Positions 47,787-57,779 are shown, counted from the first letter of the stretch. The stretch is DNA of 57,823 bases from Sphingomonas sp. (GCF_019746665.1 NZ_JAIERS010000023.1:1-57823), one strand, 5' to 3'. The notes: generated by a model not told the origin, from the sequence alone. Numbers and translations are program-made.

Positions 47787-49367
47787 TCAGGCGAAGCCGA
47801 GCGCCATCGCCGTACGCACGCCGGGCAGCGCACGAACCTGGGCGATCAGCGCCGCCGTCACCGGCTCGTCGACCGAGAGCAGCAGCACCGCCTCGCCCCC
47901 CGCCGAACGGCGGCCAAGGTGGAAGGTCGCGATGTTGACGCCCGCGTCGCCGAGCGTGCTCCCGAGCCGGCCGATAAAGCCCGGCGCGTCCTCGTTCACC
48001 ACGTAGAGCATGTGGCCGGCGAGATCGGCCTCGACCTTGATCCCGAACAGTTCGACCAGGCGCGGCGCCTGATCGCCGAACAAAGTGCCCGCGACCGAAC
48101 GCTCGCCGGCCTGCGTCTTCACCGTTACGCGGACGAGCGTGTGGTAATCGCCCTCGCGGTCATGCCGCACCTCGCGCACGTCGAGCCCGCGCTCCTTCGC
48201 CAGAAAGGGCGCGTTGACCATGTTGACCGTGTCCGAATGGACCCGCAGCATCCCCGCCAGCACCGCGCTGGTGATCGGCTTCTGGTTGAGGCTCGCTGCC
48301 GCCCCCTCCACCTCGATCGCGACGCCGCCCGGGGCGCCGTGCGACAATTGGCCGACGAGCGACCCGAGTTTTTCGGCAAGCGCCATGTACGGCTTCAGCT
48401 TGGGCGCCTCCTCCGCCGAGAGCGACGGCACGTTGAGCGCGTTGGTGATGCCGCCGCTCACCAGATAGTCGGCCATCTGCTCCGCCACCTGGATCGCGAC
48501 ATTCACCTGCGCCTCGGTGGTCGAGGCACCAAGATGCGGGGTCGAGACGAAGCCCGGCGTGCCGAACAGCGGCGAGGCCTTGGCCGGTTCCTCGGCGAAC
48601 ACGTCGAGCGCGGCACCACCGATATGGCCGCTATCAAGCCCCGCCTTCAGCGCCGCCTCGTCGATCAACCCGCCGCGCGCGCAATTGACGATGCGGATGC
48701 CCTTCTTGGTCTTGGCGAGCGCCTCGGCGGAGAGAATATTGCGTGTCTGATCGGTGAGCGGGGTGTGCAGGCTGATGAAATCGGCGCGCGCGAGCAGCGT
48801 TTCGAGATCGACCTTCTCCACCCCCAATTCGAGCGCGCGTTCGGGGGTGAGGAAGGGATCATAGGCGATCACCTTCATACGCAGGCCCAGCGCGCGTTCG
48901 GCGACGATCGAGCCGATATTCCCGCAGCCGATCAGCGCGAGCGTCTTGGCATAGAGTTCCACCCCCATGAAGCGGTTCTTCTCCCATTTGCCGGCCTGGG
49001 TGCTGGCATCGGCCTCGGGGAGCTGGCGGGCGAGCGCGAACATCAGCGCGATCGCGTGTTCGGCGGTGGTGATCGAATTGCCGAAGGGCGTGTTCATCAC
49101 CACCACGCCCTTGGCGCTGGCGGCGGGGATATCGACATTGTCGACGCCGATCCCGGCGCGGCCGATGACTTTGAGGTTGGTGGCGTGCGCCAGAATATCC
49201 TTGGTCACCTTGGTCGAGGAGCGGATGGCGAGGCCGTCATAATCGCCAATGATCGCCTTCAGTTCATCGGGCGTCTTGCCGGTGATTTCATCGACCTCGA
49301 CGCCGCGCGCGCGGAAGATCGCGGCGGCTTGGGGGTCCATTTTGTCGGAGATGAGGACTTTGGGCAT
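47787..49367 (-). CDS. serA: D-3-phosphoglycerate dehydrogenase (long form with ACT domain)
   Basis: This enzyme starts serine synthesis. The 526-residue protein has the NAD loop GCGNIGSIVAER, catalytic Arg in NCARGGLIDEAAL, Glu in FAEEPA and His in STPHLGASTTEA. An intervening domain and a C-terminal ACT domain (LYVVNEDAPGFIGRLGSTLG) follow, so serine feedback is likely. The start at 49367 begins MPKVLISDKMDP. It lies downstream of serC on the same strand, with a type C repeat between them. Confidence 0.97.
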   Translation of the reverse strand: MPKVLISDKMDPQAAAIFRARGVEVDEITGKTPDELKAIIGDYDGLAIRSSTKVTKDILAHATNLKVIGRAGIGVDNVDIPAASAKGVVVMNTPFGNSITTAEHAIALMFALARQLPEADASTQAGKWEKNRFMGVELYAKTLALIGCGNIGSIVAERALGLRMKVIAYDPFLTPERALELGVEKVDLETLLARADFISLHTPLTDQTRNILSAEALAKTKKGIRIVNCARGGLIDEAALKAGLDSGHIGGAALDVFAEEPAKASPLFGTPGFVSTPHLGASTTEAQVNVAIQVAEQMADYLVSGGITNALNVPSLSAEEAPKLKPYMALAEKLGSLVGQLSHGAPGGVAIEVEGAAASLNQKPITSAVLAGMLRVHSDTVNMVNAPFLAKERGLDVREVRHDREGDYHTLVRVTVKTQAGERSVAGTLFGDQAPRLVELFGIKVEADLAGHMLYVVNEDAPGFIGRLGSTLGDAGVNIATFHLGRRSAGGEAVLLLSVDEPVTAALIAQVRALPGVRTAMALGFA

Positions 49368-49385
49368 GGTTCGATCCTGAACTTC

Positions 49386-49540
49386 CCCCTCTCCCGCGTG
49401 CGGGAGAGGGTCGGGGTGAGGGTACTTCTTCCCCCTCTCCCGCTGGCGGGAGAGGGTTGGGGTGAGGGCGGGCTGCAGGGCGAAGGTCGGGGGAAGAAGA
49501 AGTGCCCTCACCCAAACCCTCTCCCGTAAACGGGAGAGGG
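49386..49540. repeat. Intergenic palindromic repeats, type C, between serC and serA
   Basis: CCCTCTCCCGCGTGCGGGAG and a second unit CCCTCTCCCGCTGGCGGGAG each form hairpins and are followed by GGTCGGGGTGAGG or GGTTGGGGTGAGG. A third, inverted copy CCCTCACCCAAACCCTCTCC is at 49504-49523. It would be transcribed between serC and serA. Confidence 0.85.
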
Positions 49541-49550
49541 CTTTAGGGCG

Positions 49551-50699
49551 TTAGCCGCCCCGCGCCCCGGCATAAGCCCAGTCGAGCCACGGGCCGAGCG
49601 CTTGCACATCGGCGGTGTCGACCGTCGCGCCGCACCAGATGCGCAGGCCCGGCGGGGCGTCGCGATAGCCGGCGATGTCGAACGCGGCGCCTTCGGCCTC
49701 GAGCAGGCCCGCCAGCTTCTTGATCAGCGCGGCATCGGCGCCAGCGACCGTCAGGCAGACGCTGGTCTTGGAGCGCGTCGCCGGATCGGCGGCGAGGTGA
49801 CCCAGCCAATCACGCTCGGCCACGATCGCATCCAAAGCCGCGGCATTAGCGTCGCTGCGCGCGATCAGCGCGTCGAGCCGGCCCAGCCCTTCCGCCCATT
49901 CGAGCGCGAAGATCACATCCTCGACCGCGAGCATCGACGGGGTGTTGATCGTCTCCCCGGCGAACACGCCTTCCACCAATTTTCCGCCCTTCGTCAGGCG
50001 GAAAATCTTGGGCAGCGGCCAGGCAGGGGTATAGCCCTCCAGCCGCTCGACCGCGCGCGGGCCGAGGATCAGCACGCCGTGCGCGCCCTCCCCGCCCAGC
50101 ACCTTCTGCCAGCTGAAGGTGGTGACATCGAGCTTGTCCCAAGGCAGGTCGTACGCGAACACCGCGCTGGTCGCGTCGGCGAAGCTCAGGCCTTCGCGAT
50201 CAGCCGCGATCCAGTCGCCGTCCGGCACGCGCACGCCGCTGGTCGTGCCGTTCCAGGTGAACAGCACGTCATGCCCCCAATCGACCGCGCCGAGATCGGG
50301 CAGCGCGCCATAATCCGCGCGCAGGATCGTGGGGTTGAGCTTCAGCTGCTTGACCGCATCGGTCACCCAGCCCTCGCCAAAGCTTTCCCAGGCGAGCGCG
50401 GTGACGGGCCGGGCGCCCAGCATCGTCCACATCGCCATTTCATAGGCGCCGGTATCCGAGCCCGGTACGATCGCGATGCGGTGGGTGTCGGGCACGCGCA
50501 GCACCGCGCGGGTCAGCGCGATCGCGCGTTCGAGTCGCGCCTTGCCGATCTTGGAACGGTGCGAGCGGCCGAGCGACGCGGTCGCGAGCTTGTCGGCCGA
50601 CCAGCCGGGCGGTTTGGCGCAGGGACCGGAGGAGAAAAAGGGACGCGCCGGCTTCACCGACGGCTTGGTGCGCGCCGCAGGGGCGCCGAGTTCAGTCAT
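49551..50699 (-). CDS. serC: Phosphoserine aminotransferase
   Basis: SerC turns 3-phosphohydroxypyruvate to phosphoserine with PLP. The 382-residue protein has [16 protein letters not shown] near its start, [22 protein letters not shown] and the PLP lysine in [13 protein letters not shown], consistent with the alphaproteobacterial branch of SerC. The start at 50699 has AAGGAGAG upstream and begins MTELGAP. The gap 50700-50865 to the next gene is short and shows no other feature. Confidence 0.93.
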   Translation of the reverse strand: MTELGAPAARTKPSVKPARPFFSSGPCAKPPGWSADKLATASLGRSHRSKIGKARLERAIALTRAVLRVPDTHRIAIVPGSDTGAYEMAMWTMLGARPVTALAWESFGEGWVTDAVKQLKLNPTILRADYGALPDLGAVDWGHDVLFTWNGTTSGVRVPDGDWIAADREGLSFADATSAVFAYDLPWDKLDVTTFSWQKVLGGEGAHGVLILGPRAVERLEGYTPAWPLPKIFRLTKGGKLVEGVFAGETINTPSMLAVEDVIFALEWAEGLGRLDALIARSDANAAALDAIVAERDWLGHLAADPATRSKTSVCLTVAGADAALIKKLAGLLEAEGAAFDIAGYRDAPPGLRIWCGATVDTADVQALGPWLDWAYAGARGG

Positions 50700-50865
50700 G
50701 TCAACTCTCCTTGCAGAGAGCACGCGCGGCGTTGGGACCGCGTGGCCCGTCGACCTCGGTAACGATCTTTCGCGCATCGTCAATGGCGCTGGTGAAAAAT
50801 TACCACAGGCGGCGCCGTTCGCTTGGTTAACGCGGCGTTTAACATCGCGCGCTAGGCGGATTGCC

Positions 50866-51534
50866 ATGCGCCGCCCCACACCCGCCTTCGGCCTTGCCCT
50901 GCTGCTCGCCGGCTGTTTTGGCGGGGACCGCGTGGCTCCGCCGCCCCCGCGCCCGCGAGGGAGCCCAGCGGTCACGCTCAATCTGCCGACCAGCCGCGAA
51001 ACCCAGGCCTGCTTCGCCGATCTCTCGCGCCAGGACGTGCGCTTCTCGCCGCTGCCGGACCGCGATTATGGCGGCGGTTGCCAGTTGATCGGCGCGGTAC
51101 AGCTGATCGACATCGGCGTCCCCGTCACCGGGATCAAAGGGATGCGCTGCGGGCTCGCGCGCACCTTCATCGGCTGGGCGCGGAACGGCGTCGCGCCCGC
51201 CGCGCGCGAAATCCTGGGGGGCGAGCTTGCCCGGATCGAGACGATGGGGAGCTATGCCTGCCGCAACACCGTCGGCACCGCTCCCGCTTACACGCGCCTG
51301 TCAGGCCATGCGCTGGGCAATGCGGTGGATGTCAGCGGCTTCGTGCTGGCGGACGGACGGCGCATCACGGTGCAGGACGGGTGGCGCTCGCCCGACCCCG
51401 CCACCGCCGAGTTCCTCCGCGTGATCCGCGCTTCCGCGTGCAAACGGTTCGGCACGGTGCTCAGCCCCGATTACAACACCGCCCATTATAATCATTTCCA
51501 CCTGGAGGATGATCGCGCGGGTTTCTGCCGCTAG
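50866..51534 (+). CDS. Extensin-like lipoprotein (putative D,D-peptidase-like fold)
   Basis: The 222-residue product has a lipoprotein signal with LLLAGC (C17), a Pro-rich linker, and an extensin-like C-terminal domain: [32 protein letters not shown] and [12 protein letters not shown]. The His-Asp-His pattern ([11 protein letters not shown] and HFH) resembles the metal site of VanY/DacB-type carboxypeptidases, so peptidoglycan cleavage is possible but unproved. It is a single gene between divergent serC and the LOG gene. Confidence 0.83.
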   Translation: MRRPTPAFGLALLLAGCFGGDRVAPPPPRPRGSPAVTLNLPTSRETQACFADLSRQDVRFSPLPDRDYGGGCQLIGAVQLIDIGVPVTGIKGMRCGLARTFIGWARNGVAPAAREILGGELARIETMGSYACRNTVGTAPAYTRLSGHALGNAVDVSGFVLADGRRITVQDGWRSPDPATAEFLRVIRASACKRFGTVLSPDYNTAHYNHFHLEDDRAGFCR

Positions 51535-51567
51535 CCGTGGCGGTTCGGCTGGGTTAGGGCCGGGGAA

Positions 51568-52470
51568 ATGAGCGACGCCAAGATTCCCAATCGCCTGTTC
51601 GCCCCCGCGCGCCAGGACGCCGAAACCGCCAAGGGATCGATCCGCACCCCGCAGACCGAAGACCCCGCCTATCGCCTCGCCTTTCAGGACATGGACTTCC
51701 TGCTGCGCGAGGATTTGCGCCCGGTGCGCTTCCAGCTGGAACTGCTGAAGCCCGAGCTGATCCTGGAGGAAGCCGGGATCGCTTCCACTTTCGTATTCTA
51801 TGGCTCGGCGCGCATCCCCGAGCCCGCCAAGGCGCAGGCGTTGCTCGAACTCGCCGAGGGCGACGAAGCACGGCGGATCGCCGAGCGGCTGGTCGAGAAA
51901 TCGAAATATTATGACGAGGCGCGCAAGCTCGCCCAGATCGTCAGCCAGGTGCCGCGCGATGCCGATGGCCGGCGCCAGTTCGTGGTGTGCTCGGGCGGCG
52001 GCCCCTCGATCATGGAGGCCGCCAACCGCGGCGCGACCGATGTCGGCGCCGAATCGATCGGGCTCAACATCGTGCTGCCGCACGAGCAGGCGCCCAACCC
52101 CTACGTCACCCCCAAGCTCAGCCTGCAATTCCACTATTTCGCGCTGCGCAAGATGCACTTCCTGCTCCACGCGCGCGCGCTCGCGGCCTTCCCCGGCGGT
52201 TTCGGCACGTTCGACGAACTGTTCGAGCTGCTGACACTCATCCAGACCGGCAAGATCGACCCGATGCCGGTTATGCTGTTCGGCGAGGCCTTCTGGCGCC
52301 GCGTCGTCAACTGGGAAGCTTTGTGCGAGGAAGGCGTGATCTCGCCGCGCGACCTGAAGATTTTCCGCTTCGTCGAAACCGCCGAGGAAGCCTGGGATTT
52401 CGTCCGCGCCTTCTACCGCGAGCGCCAGCACCCGACCGGCGGCGATCCGCTCGAAGGGCCGAGCGACTAG
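51568..52470 (+). CDS. LOG-family protein (cytokinin riboside phosphoribohydrolase-like)
   Basis: The 300-residue product has the LOG motif: PGGFGTFDELFE at about residues 211-222 matches PGGxGTxxE, and the nucleotide-binding SGGGPSIMEAANRGA is at about 148-162. Family members hydrolyse nucleoside 5'-monophosphates to base and ribose 5-phosphate. The long N-terminal extension is typical of a bacterial subgroup. Older annotation as lysine decarboxylase is misleading. The start is an ATG at 51568, weakly preceded by GGGGAA. Confidence 0.9.
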   Translation: MSDAKIPNRLFAPARQDAETAKGSIRTPQTEDPAYRLAFQDMDFLLREDLRPVRFQLELLKPELILEEAGIASTFVFYGSARIPEPAKAQALLELAEGDEARRIAERLVEKSKYYDEARKLAQIVSQVPRDADGRRQFVVCSGGGPSIMEAANRGATDVGAESIGLNIVLPHEQAPNPYVTPKLSLQFHYFALRKMHFLLHARALAAFPGGFGTFDELFELLTLIQTGKIDPMPVMLFGEAFWRRVVNWEALCEEGVISPRDLKIFRFVETAEEAWDFVRAFYRERQHPTGGDPLEGPSD

Positions 52471-52528
52471 CTTGGCCGGAAGCGCCGCCGCCCCTATCTA
52501 GCCTGCGAACATCAGGGAGTGCGTTTGC

Positions 52529-52957
52529 GTGAGATATCTCCACACGATGATCCGCGTCCAAGATCCGGACAAGACGGTGAAATTCCTCGAATTGCTCGGG
52601 CTGAAGGAAGTGCGCCGCTTCGACAATCCAATGGGGCGTTTCACCCTGATCTTCATGGCGGCGCCCGGCGACGAACAGGCGCAGGTGGAGCTGACCTATA
52701 ATTGGCCGCCCGAAAATGGCGAGGCCGAAGTCTATGGCGAAGGCCGCAATTTCGGCCATCTCGCCTATCGGGTGGAAAATATCTACGACACCTGCCAGCG
52801 GCTGATGGACGCGGGCTATACGATCAACCGCCCGCCGCGCGATGGGCACATGGCGTTCGTCCGCACCCCCGATAACATCTCGATCGAGCTGCTGCAGGAC
52901 GGGCATTTGCCGCCGCAGGAGCCCTGGGCGTCGATGCCGAACACCGGCCATTGGTGA
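52529..52957 (+). CDS. gloA: Lactoylglutathione lyase (glyoxalase I)
   Basis: GloA turns the methylglyoxal-glutathione hemithioacetal to S-lactoylglutathione. The 142-residue VOC-fold protein begins MRYLHTMIRV with the metal-ligand His5, and has VELTYNW with a candidate metal-ligand Glu, NFGHLAYRVENIY with a His, and the C-terminal SIELLQDG with a Glu. The start is GTG at 52529, with CAGGGAG upstream. It shares one base with the start of gloB, so the two glyoxalase genes form an operon. Confidence 0.93.
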   Translation: MRYLHTMIRVQDPDKTVKFLELLGLKEVRRFDNPMGRFTLIFMAAPGDEQAQVELTYNWPPENGEAEVYGEGRNFGHLAYRVENIYDTCQRLMDAGYTINRPPRDGHMAFVRTPDNISIELLQDGHLPPQEPWASMPNTGHW

Positions 52958-53688
52958 TGGCGCTGGAGATCGCCTGTGTCCCGGCGCTCAGCGACAATTA
53001 TATCTGGCTGGTGCATGATTCCGCCTCGGGCGAGACGGTGGTGGTCGATCCCGGTGTCGCCGACCCGGTCGAGGCCGAACTCGCCCGGCGCGGCTGGCGC
53101 CTGAGCACGATCTGGACGACGCATTGGCACCCCGATCACACCGGCGGCAACGAAGCCCTGAAGGCGGCGCACGGCGTGCCGGTGATCGCGCCGGCCGCCG
53201 AAGCCGCGCGCATCCCCACCGCCGATCGACTGGTGCGCGAGGGCGACACGGTGCGGCTGGGCGACCATGTGGCGGCGGTGTGGGAGACGCCCGCGCATAC
53301 TGCCGGGCATATCAGCTATCATCTGGCGGGTGCCGGGCTGATCTTCGTCGGCGACACGCTGTTCGCAATGGGCTGCGGCCGCCTGTTCGAGGGCACCGCC
53401 GAGCAGATGTTCGCCAACATGCGGCGGTACGCGGCGCTCCCGGGCGAAACCGCCGTTTATTGCGCGCATGAATATACCGCAAGCAATGGCCGCTTCGCGC
53501 TGTCGCTCGCGCCGGATGACGCGGCGCTCGTCGAGCGGATGGCGGCGGTCGCGGCGGCGCGCGCCGAGGGGCTGCCGACCGTGCCGACCAGCATCGCGCT
53601 CGAATGCGCGACCAACCCGTTCATCCGCGCGGAGAATGTCGGCGAACTCGCGGCACTGCGCGCGGCAAAGGATAGCTTTCGCGGCTGA
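52957..53688 (+). CDS. gloB: Hydroxyacylglutathione hydrolase (glyoxalase II)
   Basis: GloB hydrolyses S-lactoylglutathione to lactate and glutathione. The 243-residue protein has the metallo-beta-lactamase motif THWHPDHTGGNE (THxHxDH), H in TPAHTAGH, FVGDTLFAMGCGRLFEG and YCAHEYTASN, the metal ligands of the family. The start at 52957 overlaps the gloA stop by one base; upstream codons TTG and GTG are not needed. It ends 49 bp before the next gene. Confidence 0.95.
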   Translation: MALEIACVPALSDNYIWLVHDSASGETVVVDPGVADPVEAELARRGWRLSTIWTTHWHPDHTGGNEALKAAHGVPVIAPAAEAARIPTADRLVREGDTVRLGDHVAAVWETPAHTAGHISYHLAGAGLIFVGDTLFAMGCGRLFEGTAEQMFANMRRYAALPGETAVYCAHEYTASNGRFALSLAPDDAALVERMAAVAAARAEGLPTVPTSIALECATNPFIRAENVGELAALRAAKDSFRG

Positions 53689-53737
53689 CCTAGGCTAAAA
53701 CTGCGGACGGGGGCATCGCGTGCGAAAAGGGAGTGCG

Positions 53738-54154
53738 ATGCGAGGCTTGACCATGATCCCGTTGGTGCTGCTGGCCAGCTGCGCCTCAACGCCGGAACAA
53801 CGCGCCGCACGGGCGCAGGACGAAGCGACCGACAGCGCGCGGCTCGCCCGCGCGCTCGATGGGTTCGAGCAGGCCGGGGCGCCACAGACGTGCATCAACG
53901 AGCGGCGCGGCACCTACAACACGACGACGATCGGCGACACGATCCTCTACCGCTTCGGCCGCGACGAGATTTTCGCCAACAACGCGCCCGGCTGCCGCGG
54001 CGCCGAACGCGGCGACGCCCTGATCCTGCAGAATTTCCAGGCGGGGCTGCTCTGTTCGGGGCAGATCATCCAGACGGTCGACGTCATCTCACGCGTGCAA
54101 ACGGGCAGTTGCGCGCTCGGCCAGTTTACCCCGTACAAACGGGTGAAGCGGTGA
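53738..54154 (+). CDS. Small lipoprotein with four spaced cysteines (paralog A)
   Basis: The 138-residue product has a lipoprotein signal with LLASC (C15). The mature part has four more cysteines at 52, 86, 106 and 125, and ends CALGQFTPYKR. The spacing (34, 20, 19) is almost that of the next gene (35, 20, 19), and the motifs ILYR, N-x-FQxG and LGxFTPY are shared, so these are tandem duplicates. I do not recognise a named family. The start at 53738 has AAAAGGGA upstream; an upstream GTG at 53720 is less likely. Confidence 0.78.
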   Translation: MRGLTMIPLVLLASCASTPEQRAARAQDEATDSARLARALDGFEQAGAPQTCINERRGTYNTTTIGDTILYRFGRDEIFANNAPGCRGAERGDALILQNFQAGLLCSGQIIQTVDVISRVQTGSCALGQFTPYKRVKR

Positions 54155-54567
54155 AGCGCTGGGTCGCCGCGATCCTGGCCGGGCTTGTCGCCGGCGGGGC
54201 CACCGGCGCGGCCGAACTCGACGCGCCCTCGCCCGAGCTTGCGAAGGCGATCGAGGGGCGCGTCGCCGGCACGCCGACCGATTGCATCGACTCGCACCAG
54301 TTGATGGGACCGGATCGGGTCGACCAGCGCCACCTGGTCTACCGCCAGAACGGCCGCCGGCTATGGGTGAACACGCTGCGCGACCGCTGCCAACCATTGC
54401 TGGGCGACAATATCCTGGTGTTCGATAACCAGTTCGGCACGCAGCTATGCACGCAAGATCGGTTTCAGGTTCAAGGACGCAATGGCGGCTTTTCCGCCGC
54501 TTATTGCTTCCTCGGCAAGTTCACGCCGTATGACAAGCCCGAGGCAGTGCCGCCCAAAACACCCTAG
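54151..54567 (+). CDS. Small secreted protein with four spaced cysteines (paralog B)
   Basis: The 138-residue product has a cleavable signal ending near ATGAAE and no lipobox. Cysteines are at 45, 80, 100 and 119. It shares the NQFGTQLC and CFLGKFTPY segments with its upstream paralog. The start is GTG at 54151, which overlaps the upstream stop by 4 bases, so the pair is co-translated. The cysteines could form two disulfides in the periplasm. Function unknown. Confidence 0.78.
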   Translation: MKRWVAAILAGLVAGGATGAAELDAPSPELAKAIEGRVAGTPTDCIDSHQLMGPDRVDQRHLVYRQNGRRLWVNTLRDRCQPLLGDNILVFDNQFGTQLCTQDRFQVQGRNGGFSAAYCFLGKFTPYDKPEAVPPKTP

Positions 54568-54628
54568 CCGGTGAAGGGTGATGCGAAAGCCTGTCGGCAA
54601 AAGCATCATACCCGGCTAATCAGCTTGC

Positions 54629-56320
54629 ATGCGGTGGCTTGTCCTGCTCGCCTGCGCCCTGTTGTTCGCGGCCTCGTCGCCAGCGCGGGCCGAACCTTTC
54701 GCGGCGCTGCGAGAGGCCTATGCGGCGCGCGACCCCGCCGCCGCCGCCGCCGCTTATGCCAGCGATGCGCAGCTGCGTTACGCACGGGACGGCGCGCCGG
54801 ACGAGGTCTATCAAGGAACAGCGCCGATCGCCGCTTCGTTCAAAGCGCTGTTCGATCGGTTCGACCCGCGCGAAAAGCTTGACCTGAACTTCCGCGAAAC
54901 CGCGCGCGTCGGCAACCGGACGCAGGGCATATACCGGCTGCGCGTGGGCCGCGTCCGGGTGGGCTATGGCCGCTACGACGTGGTGATCGGCCCGGCGGGC
55001 ACCTTCATCAGCGATCGAAGCTCGCCGGCGAGCGTCGCCGACTTCGAGGAAGCGGCGGGCGCGACGCTGTTCACCGCCGACGATGACGTGCTGGATCGGG
55101 GCTATTACCAACAGCTCGCCGGACGTTACCGGCTGCCCGACGGGTGCCTGCTGATCGTCACCCGTTCGGTCGTGCGGCTGTTCGTGCGCAACAGCTGCAC
55201 CGCTAGCTGGCGCGGCCTCTCCCGGGTGTCGGGCCGGGTGTGGACGTCGGGCGCCCACGTGCTCTCGGCCGAGGTCTGGGCCCGCTACCGCTTCGCGCCG
55301 TTCACGAACGGCGCCTGCCCCGCGCTCACGATCGAGGAGGCCGGCGCCACCCGCACGGCAATCAGGATTGCCGGCTACCGGACGCAGGAGGTCAGCTTCC
55401 GCTCGGGGGACGGCACGCTGCTCGCCGGTACGCTCTACACGCCCCGCGCCGGCAAGCACCCGCGCCCGGCGAGCGTGATGCTGCATGGATCGGGGCCGCA
55501 GGACCGCGACGGTTACGCCTCGATCATCGCGGTGCTGGCCGATCAGCTCGCGGCGTCGGGCCGGGTGGTGCTGGCGTTCGACAAACGCGGCGCTGGCGCC
55601 TCTGCGGGAGACGGCGACCGTGCGGGTTTCGATGTCCTCGCCGCCGATGCCCAGGCGGCAATGGCCTATCTCGCGACACGCGCCGAGGTCGATCGCCGCC
55701 GGATCGGCCTTGCGGGATCGAGCCAAGCGGGCTGGGTAGCGGCGAAGGCGATCGCTCGGGGCGCGGCCCCCGCCGATGTGCTGCTGCTTGGCGCCGCGGG
55801 CACGGCGCTCACCGTCGCCGAGCAGAATCTCTACAACACCCGCGTCCGCTTGCGTTGCGCCGGGGTCGGCACCGCCGATGCCCAGCTGGCGCTGGATCAG
55901 CAGCGCGCCTTCTTCGCCTATCTGCGCGATCCAGCCCAGGCACCGATACTCGACGCGCTGACCGCTCGTGCCGCCGCGCGGCCGGTACTTCGCGACTGGC
56001 TGTTCCCCGATTCGCGCTCGATCGACCGTTCGGCTGGCGCCTGGTATATCGCGCTCGATCCGTTTTTCGATCCGCTGCCGGTGTGGCAGCGCTATCGGGG
56101 CCGGGCAGTATTCCTGTTCGGCGCGCTCGATGATGCGACGCCCAGCGCGCTCGCCGCCCGCCGTCTGCGCCGCCACCCCGCGCGCGTCGCGGTCCTGCAG
56201 GGCGCGCAGCATTTGGGGCTGGCCGCCCGCGATCTCTGCACCGCCGATCTCCCTGTGCTCAGCCGCTTCGTGCCGGAACTGATGCCCGCCGTCACCGCCT
56301 TCTCGGCGGCCAGCGACTGA
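54629..56320 (+). CDS. Exported alpha/beta hydrolase with N-terminal NTF2-like region
   Basis: The 563-residue product has a signal peptide (LLFAASSPARA) and an N-terminal part (about 22-130) that resembles an NTF2/SnoaL-like cup. The alpha/beta-hydrolase domain begins near residue 250 with VSFRSGDGTLLAGTLYTP. The nucleophile Ser lies in GLAGSSQAGWVAAK (GxSxxG), FDKRGAGAS is the usual preceding motif, and the C-terminal His is probably in GAQHLGL. The acid could be the Asp in FGALDDATPS. Substrate unknown. It is 15 bp from convergent hslU. Confidence 0.78.
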   Translation: MRWLVLLACALLFAASSPARAEPFAALREAYAARDPAAAAAAYASDAQLRYARDGAPDEVYQGTAPIAASFKALFDRFDPREKLDLNFRETARVGNRTQGIYRLRVGRVRVGYGRYDVVIGPAGTFISDRSSPASVADFEEAAGATLFTADDDVLDRGYYQQLAGRYRLPDGCLLIVTRSVVRLFVRNSCTASWRGLSRVSGRVWTSGAHVLSAEVWARYRFAPFTNGACPALTIEEAGATRTAIRIAGYRTQEVSFRSGDGTLLAGTLYTPRAGKHPRPASVMLHGSGPQDRDGYASIIAVLADQLAASGRVVLAFDKRGAGASAGDGDRAGFDVLAADAQAAMAYLATRAEVDRRRIGLAGSSQAGWVAAKAIARGAAPADVLLLGAAGTALTVAEQNLYNTRVRLRCAGVGTADAQLALDQQRAFFAYLRDPAQAPILDALTARAAARPVLRDWLFPDSRSIDRSAGAWYIALDPFFDPLPVWQRYRGRAVFLFGALDDATPSALAARRLRRHPARVAVLQGAQHLGLAARDLCTADLPVLSRFVPELMPAVTAFSAASD

Positions 56321-56335
56321 GCACGCCGGCGGGCG

Positions 56336-57634
56336 CTACAGCACGAACCGGCTGAGATCGGTGTTGCGGGCGATGCTCGCCAGTTCGCGATCGACATAGT
56401 CAGCGTCGATCACCACGGTTTCGCCTTGCCGTTCCTCGGCGTCGAAGCTCAGGCTTTCGAGCAGCTTTTCCATCACCGTCTGCAGCCGCCTGGCGCCGAT
56501 GTTCTCGACCTGCCCATTCACCTCGGCGGCGATGCGGGCGACGGCGCGGATGCCGTCATCGGTGAAGTCGATCGTCACGCCTTCGGTGCCGAGCAGCGCG
56601 CGGTACTGGGCGATCAGCGAGGCCTTGGTGTCGGAAAGGATCGCGACGAAATCGGCCTCGGTCAGCGCTTTCAGCTCGACGCGGATCGGCAAGCGGCCCT
56701 GAAGTTCGGGCAGCAGATCGCTGGGCTTCGCGACATGGAAGGCGCCGCTGGCGATAAACAGGATATGGTCGGTCTTCATCGGGCCATATTTGGTCGAGAC
56801 GGTGGTGCCCTCGATCAGCGGCAGCAAATCGCGCTGCACGCCCTCGCGGCTCACCGATCCGCCGCGCACGTCGCTCACCGCGATCTTGTCGATCTCGTCG
56901 AGGAAGACGATGCCGTTGGCCTCGGCGTCGGCGAGCGCCGCGCGGCTCACCTCGTCCTGATCGAGGCGCTTGTCGGCTTCCTCCTCGACCAGCTTGGTCC
57001 AGGCGGCGGGGACGGGAAGCTTGCGGCGCTTGAGCGGTGGCTGGCCGAACGCCTTGCCCATCATCTCGCCCAGATTGATCATCCCGACCTGCGCGCCGCC
57101 GGGCATTTCGAACGGCATTTGCGGCGCCTGCTCGACCTCGATCTCGACTTCCTTGTCGTCGAGATGCCCGTCGCGGAAGCGCTGGCGGAAAGCTTCGCGC
57201 GTCGCTTCGGAGGCACCCTTGCCGGTAAGCGCGTCGAGCAGGCGCGCCATCGCCGCTTCCTCGGCCTTGTCCTTCACCGCCTGGCGGCGGCGTTCCTTCT
57301 CCAGCCGCACCGCTTCCTCGACCAGATCGCGCGCGATCTGCTCGACATCGCGGCCGACATAGCCGACCTCGGTGAATTTGGTCGCCTCCACCTTCACGAA
57401 CGGCGCGTCGGCGAGCTTCGCCAGGCGCCGGCTGATCTCGGTCTTGCCGCAGCCGGTGGGGCCGATCATCAGGATGTTCTTGGGCGTCACCTCGTCGCGC
57501 AGATCGGCGCCGAGCCGCTGGCGGCGCCAGCGATTGCGCAGCGCGACCGCGACGGCTTTCTTCGCGTCGCTCTGGCCGATAATATGCGCGTCAAGCGCGG
57601 CGACGATGGCTTTGGGGGTAAGGGCGTCGTTCAT
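56336..57634 (-). CDS. hslU: ATP-dependent protease ATPase subunit HslU
   Basis: HslU unfolds substrates for the HslV peptidase. The 432-residue protein opens [20 protein letters not shown], has Walker [20 protein letters not shown] (about 54-72), the [16 protein letters not shown] segment and Walker [14 protein letters not shown]. It ends in the conserved NTDLSRFVL tail that activates HslV. It is complete. HslV is not within the window; it is usually upstream, that is to the right. Confidence 0.97.
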   Translation of the reverse strand: MNDALTPKAIVAALDAHIIGQSDAKKAVAVALRNRWRRQRLGADLRDEVTPKNILMIGPTGCGKTEISRRLAKLADAPFVKVEATKFTEVGYVGRDVEQIARDLVEEAVRLEKERRRQAVKDKAEEAAMARLLDALTGKGASEATREAFRQRFRDGHLDDKEVEIEVEQAPQMPFEMPGGAQVGMINLGEMMGKAFGQPPLKRRKLPVPAAWTKLVEEEADKRLDQDEVSRAALADAEANGIVFLDEIDKIAVSDVRGGSVSREGVQRDLLPLIEGTTVSTKYGPMKTDHILFIASGAFHVAKPSDLLPELQGRLPIRVELKALTEADFVAILSDTKASLIAQYRALLGTEGVTIDFTDDGIRAVARIAAEVNGQVENIGARRLQTVMEKLLESLSFDAEERQGETVVIDADYVDRELASIARNTDLSRFVL

Positions 57635-57659
57635 TCGTCTGTCCTGGATATCGTAAGCC

Positions 57660-57770
57660 CCCTCCCCTTCAGGGGAGGGGGTTGGGGGAGGGGGATAAGA
57701 AGCTCAAGCGGCGCACCAGGCGCGGCCCCCCACCCCACCCACACCCCCCACCGGGGGAGGGGGAGGGAGG
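57660..57770. repeat. Intergenic palindromic repeats, type C, upstream of hslU
   Basis: CCTCCCCTTCAGGGGAGGGG is a tight hairpin, followed by GTTGGGGGAGGGGG, and later CCCCACCCCACCCACACCCC with CCGGGGGAGGGGGAGG. It lies upstream of hslU on the minus strand, between it and a possible gene end at 57780. Confidence 0.8.
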
Positions 57771-57779
57771 ACTCACGCG

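Noticed and set aside
51568..52470. Lysine decarboxylase
   Set aside because: The PGGFGTFDE motif is that of LOG phosphoribohydrolases. The old decarboxylase label is a known misannotation of the family.
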